From NCBI GenBank assembly GCA_028023455.1, contig JAQFVV010006724.1, positions 359,175 to 423,174 on the forward strand: 64,000 nt of DNA, given 5' to 3'. The position numbers and the translations under genes were made by a program. Within the stretch, counting starts at the first letter, position 1. Each line of letters begins with the position of its first letter. The notes under the pieces were generated by a model that was not told where the DNA came from, searched no databases, and was given only the letters and a program-made list of their open reading frames with translations. Positions 59,353 through 64,000 of this stretch are shown here, piece by piece. The stretch is from Epiperipatus broadwayi. Its lineage: Eukaryota; Onychophora; Udeonychophora; Euonychophora; Peripatidae.

Positions 59353-59483
59353 TTTAAGGATTAGCCAGCTTAATCCTTAAGATAGTTATAGTTAAAAAAG
59401 AGTATAAAAGATGAGGAAAGTTTATTAATTACTTCAATATTTTTATTTTATTTTAAAAATAGACATCTTATAATCCTTTATAC
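59353..59483 (+). repeat. Short 3' LTR of gypsy element 3
   Basis: It begins TTAAGGATTAGCCAGC and ends AATCCTTTATA, with short terminal inversion. It matches the solo copy at 35637-35772. Confidence 0.75.
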
Positions 59484-59485
59484 AT

Positions 59486-59668
59486 AATCATTATCATCAA
59501 CGATCTATCAATCCACCGCAGGATGAAGGGCTCTCCAAGTTGAATCCATATTTTCTGATCTTTAGCTTCTTTTTTCCACATCATCCCTGAACACTTTCTT
59601 ACTTCATCCATCCATCTCACATGTGGTCTCTTTCTGGGTATTTTACAATCTCTTGAAATCTTTTATAC
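59486..59668 (-). pseudogene. LINE 3' tail fragment
   Basis: The minus strand encodes RDCKIPRKRPHVRWMDEVRK, then CSGMMWKKEAKDQKIWIQL and GEPFILRWIDR. This is the RP..RW.D......W..A.D...W ending of many LINE ORF2 proteins. It is followed by a TGATGATAATGAT microsatellite-like tail. A second copy is at 62350-62480 on the plus strand. Confidence 0.75.
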
Positions 59669-59735
59669 ATATACCTACTTAAATGTGTGAATATTTGATA
59701 CATGATGCAATTCACATTTTATATATATATATACA

Positions 59736-59824
59736 CAATTTTAAGCATATTAAAAATACTAATGATAATTGAAATAAATATATATATATATTATCATTAG
59801 TATTTTTTAATATATTTAAAATTG
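59736..59824. repeat. 33-bp-arm hairpin
   Basis: CAATTTTAAGCATATTAAAA...AATGATAA at 59736-59768 pairs with 59791-59824 around a TA-rich loop. It overlaps the left edge of segment A3. Confidence 0.8.
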
Positions 59825-60970
59825 TTATTTTATTTAAAGTTGTATTAAGAATGCAATGTAAATTAAAAAAGATGAAAAGAGAGAGAAAATTGAATTATAT
59901 TAAATGGCTATTATAAATAATGTTAATGGCAAAAATAACTAAAGATTTGTGTGTAGGTATAATTGTAAAAATTAGAGAATGAATTTGTAATCTCTATTTT
60001 ATATATATATATATACACTTTTTTTTAAAATTATCTATGTTAAATATTTGATATTTTCAATTAGATGTTAAATGTTTCCAAAAAAATTGAAGTTATCATC
60101 ACAATAATGTATTGAAATATTTTTCCACTGAATAAAGGTGATTTCCTCAATGCATACTTTGCATTTAGTTATTAAAATATTTTTTTGTTTAAGGAGACAA
60201 TGTTTATTTTAGATTAATGAGAATTTTGTTGAGTTGAAGAGTTAGTATCTATCCACCTAAGAATAGATCTCTGATCATTTTGAATTATTTAATCAATAAT
60301 AAAATAAAACATTACATGTCATTTATTTATATAACAAAGATGGTCTTTACTTATTATATATATATATATATTAGATAAACATATATTACTCAGATATAAT
60401 GTCCATAAATTAATTAGAAAGCCTCTGTGATGAAATGGCTAGTATAGTTATTGTTTATCATCAGTCTCAAATATGCATAAATAAAATATGAACCAATTAT
60501 TTTTTTACAAGATTGACCTAGTTTTATTTTTTAAAGATTACATCACTTATTTATATTTGTGGATCATATTATAGTGTTTAATTTTTTTCAGTTTATTTGT
60601 TTTACTCTGAGAATATTGAAACACTATTTTGATGCTTATTTGAATTTTAATGAATGACTACATTATTGAATATTAAAAGATTTAGATATTAAAATTCATT
60701 ATTAATAGTTCATTTGTTACCCAAGATATAATCCACATTAAATAGAATGACTCATTGTTTCTGAATTATATTTAGCAAGTAATTTGGATCTCATTAATAT
60801 ACTTTTAATATTTAGTTTTAAAATTAAAAATTTACAGATATTATTACAAGTATTAAGCTAATACTATTCCCAATCTTTATCATTGAAATTTTGGCTTATC
60901 CATTTTATGCGATATAATAGATAAGAACTAGCCTGATCTCCCATATATATACCATTGCAATATATGTAGA
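59790..60970 (+). repeat. Segmental duplication A3
   Basis: Collinear with 52100-53480 at about 80 percent by eye (for example AATAAA(A/G)GTGATTTCCTCAA, GAATAGATCTC, ACACTATTTTGATGCTT). Older than the A1/A2 tandem. Confidence 0.85.
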
Positions 60971-61949
60971 TACTGTGTATGTAATCATATTTTTATAATA
61001 TTTGATACTGTTGTTTTTTTTATGAAAATAAAAAAAAAACTTTTATTAAATTACTAAAATTCTAATGTCATTTGGAGTATAGTTTTAAAATAGTGGCAAA
61101 TTTTTCATTATCATTTGAACTATGGTGTGAACAATTTCCATGTAGCTTTCTCAGTCAAAAAAAAAAGAAGCCTATTTTATAAATAATTTTCATTTACAGA
61201 AAGATAACATTTGATTATATCCTCTCAGAGAAGTTTTAAATAATAACTATCAACCTTATTTACATTAACATAAAATAACAAAATAACGCATTTATTTTTA
61301 TAATTGTTACTAAAATACCTTAATTTCATATTTTTTGGTAAAAATAACTAAGTATTTATGTTGATACATACATACATACATATCTATACATATTTAAACA
61401 TATAAGAACATACAAACGCAAAAGTCACGAGACATAATAATCAACTCATCTGCTGCTATTACCTTAATCTGGATTTGGAGAATAGGCAAAATGAATTTTC
61501 AAATTTTTTAATATCATAAACAGACTTATGATTGTTTTACATAGATAATCACTGAAAATGCAACTATTCATCAAATAATCATTGGTATTTAATTATTTTT
61601 ATCTAAAGGATCAAAATTCCAAGTTAATTTGGCTTAAACATATGCATGTCTAAATGTTTACCACCTACATGTCCTAGTGGTAGAGTGCCGATTCTAGAAC
61701 TAAAGATCGTACATCAATTCAAGTTCTGGAGTTGATGACATTCAAACATCCTCCTACACACTCTCAAGCTATCCATTTGATTGCTTATTTTTTACCACAC
61801 AAAGAAAAAAAAAAGTGTAATAGTAATATTATACAACTTTAAACCACCATAGGCATAGAAACCATGTTTACTTTTATTTTTATGTACTTATATATATAAT
61901 ATAAATAAAATGTCCGTTAATTAAAAACTAGTGCAATAAAAATAATAAG
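60971..61949. other. AT-rich sequence, no gene seen
   Basis: A possible old tRNA-like SINE lies at about 61672-61735 (TGTCCTAGTGGTAGAGTG as A box; a poor B box follows). A short CATA repeat occurs at 61367-61385. Nothing else. Confidence 0.35.
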
Positions 61950-62152
61950 TATAACGATAATTAACTATTATGCACAGTCTTTCAATCCGCAGAAGGAATT
62001 AACCGAAAGTATTTCTGCGGATTGAAAAACTGTATATAATACAAGCGTTGGTGGCCCAGCGGTTAGCATGGCTGCCTTTCAAGCAGCTGGCCCGGTCAAC
62101 GCATTTGACATATGAAAAAAAAGACTGTATATAATAGTTAATTACCGTTATA
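61950..62152. mobile_element. Hairpin MITE interrupted by a SINE
   Basis: Left arm TATAACGATAATTAACTATT...CAGTCTTTCAATCCGCAGAA pairs with TTTCTGCGGATTGAAAAACTG and, beyond the SINE, AATAGTTAATTACCGTTATA. Removing the SINE and one target copy leaves an element of about 108 bp that is almost entirely a stem with a 17-nt loop. Confidence 0.85.
62029..62136 (+). mobile_element. tRNA-derived mini-SINE, copy 5, with 13-bp TSD
   Basis: The SINE body 62042-62123 (GCGTTGGTGGCCCAGCGG ... TTTGACATATG plus A8) is flanked by ACTGTATATAATA at 62029-62041 and 62124-62136, an exact duplication. The T-arm region is partly deleted. The anticodon loop reads CTTTCAA. Confidence 0.92.
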
Positions 62153-62349
62153 TTTATTATTTATATATATGTGTGTGTATGTCCAGTCCAACACCACTTC
62201 AGTCTTTTAATTTTTTCAATGAAGTCAGTAAGACCTGTTTGTTCTCTTACCCATATATTGCATTTTTGCTCTCTTCTTGTTATTCCCAATATGCATCTCT
62301 CCATAATTCTTTGAGTTTTCTAAAGTCTCTGTACTGCTCTTCTATTAAA

Positions 62350-62471
62350 AGTCGAAGAGACCACATGAAATAAGAAAGTGTGCAGGAGTGATTTGGAGAA
62401 GAGAAGCTAAAGATTGAACATGGATTAAACTTGGAGAGACCTTCATCCTGCAGTGGATTGATAATGACTGA

Positions 62472-62480
<9 letters not shown>
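62350..62480 (+). pseudogene. LINE 3' tail fragment
   Basis: CGAAGAGACCACATGA...AAGAAAGTGTGCAGG...GAGAAGCTAAAGATTGAA...CTTGGAGAGACCTTCATCCT matches the minus-strand tail at 59486-59668 and ends TGATGATATATA. It runs into a (TA)n tract that may be part of the LINE tail. Confidence 0.7.
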
Positions 62481-62506
<26 letters not shown>

Positions 62507-63961
62507 TTATTTATTATATATATATATATATACGTGTGTGTGTAAACCCCCACTGGTTATTCATCTCTTTTATTAATTAACCACTGATCTATTGCAATAA
62601 ATATCTAAGTTATTTCTTATAATAAAAGAAAAAAAAATTCTTCTCAAACTTTACATAAATAATTAATTCATAAATTACACAAAAATGTATAGTATAATAT
62701 ATATGGGTGCATGTGTTTGTGCAAAAATATATACAAAAAAATTATGTAGTACAAGAAATTATTGTGTATATCCTTTAAATTTTAGATATAAGTAACATTT
62801 CTTATTAATTAATTTATTAAATAGTAATAATTAATAAATAAAATAGAGCATTAGGAAACTAGATAATTCAAAAAAAGATAATGCCTGTGTTCACATCCAT
62901 ACTATGAGAATATAAAGACAAACTTATAAATAAAATAAAAACTTTCTATTCTCTCTTTGTTATGGAGGACAAAATGTTTTGTGATGTAAACACTCTTAAA
63001 TCAGCAATTGAGTCATTTGGTAAATTAAAATATTTAGAAACTGGTCTGCCTATATTTTTATGTAAAATGCCAAATCTAAAGCTAGTTATTCTAATGCATA
63101 ATCTATTTTCCAATTCGCCTAAATAAGATTCAATCATCTGCTAAATCTTATTAAATATATTATCTTACTCTTTTACAATTATTATAGTTGGAATATATTA
63201 TTTAAAAGCATTAATAGTATTACTATAGACAACTTTTGTATCAATAATATGCTTAAATTAATCTTTTATCATCATATGCAAACAACTTTTTCCTGTTATA
63301 AAATTAATAGTAAGATTTATTTTTACAAATCTATCATTAAATGTTCTATGTCTTTGAGACACAACTTTAGGTGAATTAGGATTTTAGATTACCTGAGAAA
63401 TTTAATATGATAATGTGTGTTCTGCAGTATATGGTTATTATTAGGTAAATCATTATTATACTGCACTTCAAATACACACCAGTGAAGTTATATTTTAATT
63501 ATGTTTTATTCTGGCTTAGCACTTTCAGGGCATATTTGCCCCCATATTCATAGCCTGTGTCATTCTCAATTTTGTGTTATCATTTATGCAAATTAATCAA
63601 CCAGTCCATTTTTTGGAAATTGAGAAGCAGGACTCTCATCTATTGATGGCCTCTGGATCATTCACAATGAAGTAATGGTGAAACATTCAATTGGCTACTA
63701 CTTTTTCTTATGTAGAAGTCTATTTCTCTCAATTTATAAAGATGTAATTATTGTATTATTAAACAGTGTATTAGGATTTTTCATATTTATAAATTTATTA
63801 TATAAAACAATACTATTTTATTAAAAAAATTTTTCATCACTGCAAATTCTCTTAATTTTTAAAAATTGACTATAGAGATATTAGACTTTAAGTGCATAGG
63901 GTGTTAATTATAAAAATGTAGATAGCTATATCTGTCAGTCAGGTTATATATATATATATAT
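62481..63961. other. AT-rich sequence, no gene seen
   Basis: Several TA tracts. The minus-strand frame at 62946-63137 has no recognised domain. Confidence 0.4.
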
Positions 63962-64000
63962 TGTAACGGAATAGCGTTACATAGGGTTTGAACCTAGGAA
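63962..64000 (+). repeat. LTR start at window edge
   Basis: After a TA tract, TGTAACGGAATAGCGTTACA forms the same kind of terminal hairpin as the LTRs at 35926 and 47075, followed by GGGTTTGAACCTAGG. The element continues beyond the window. Confidence 0.55.

Larger units (their letters stand above)
53949..59483 (+). mobile_element. Decayed Ty3/gypsy element 3
   Basis: Gag, protease, RT, RNase H and integrase relics occur in gypsy order, followed by a purine-rich tract (59338-59350) and a short LTR at 59353. No matching 5' LTR was found upstream of the gag ATG at 53949, so the left end is missing or too diverged. The integrase wording (SNPCERVM) and RT linker show that it is related to element 1, although its LTR is a different, much shorter type. 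Confidence 0.8.

Overview
This is an AT-rich (roughly three quarters A+T by eye) window from an invertebrate animal nuclear genome. The evidence is a U2 snRNA retrocopy, Ty3/gypsy-type LTR elements, Penelope-like elements with a GIY-YIG domain, tRNA-derived SINEs, LINE relics, fold-back elements and many (TA)n and (GATA)n runs. No bacterial-type operons and no convincing host protein-coding gene were found. The lineage cannot be fixed from sequence alone.

Layout. 0-6.4 kb: a 1.45 kb fold-back element, an 81 bp retroposed fragment with a 15 bp target duplication, a SINE, a palindromic copy of a hammerhead-ribozyme repeat family (called HHR-R here), and a GIY-YIG remnant of a second Penelope-like element. 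6.7-10.2 kb: a tandem duplication, a reverse-strand LINE relic and a near-perfect 143-nt hairpin. 12.1-13.3 kb: the U2 retrocopy and a single-unit HHR-R insertion. 13.66-17.05 kb: a nearly complete Penelope-like element with inverted terminal pseudo-LTRs, whose frame is broken three times, each time close to a homopolymer. 17.35-18.79 kb: second fold-back copy. 19.8-21.6 kb: TIR element with an A/C-rich tandem array. 21.9-28.2 kb: LINE relics with SINE insertions. 29.7-31.1 kb: four-unit palindromic HHR-R array. 33.8-34.6 kb: reverse LINE relic. 35.6-44.1 kb: a solo LTR, (GATA)n, and an old Ty3/gypsy element with about 1.95 kb LTRs. 46.6-53.5 kb: a tandem segmental duplication, one copy of which is interrupted by a young gag-only LTR element. 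53.9-59.5 kb: a heavily decayed third gypsy element. 59.8-61 kb: third copy of the duplicated segment. 61.9-62.2 kb: a hairpin MITE carrying a SINE. 63.96 kb: the start of another LTR at the window edge.

How the parts relate. Autonomous families (LINEs, gypsy, Penelope) coexist with probable dependants: SINEs and U2 (LINE machinery), the gag-only LTR element (gypsy machinery), and HHR-R (machinery unknown, possibly Penelope-like). Most LTR starts lie directly in (TA)n tracts. In the old gypsy element, most internal stops are TGA where Arg (CGA) is expected, and two catalytic Asp codons read Asn in CG-to-CA context; both fit CpG deamination. The most notable signal is the hammerhead motif conserved in HHR-R.
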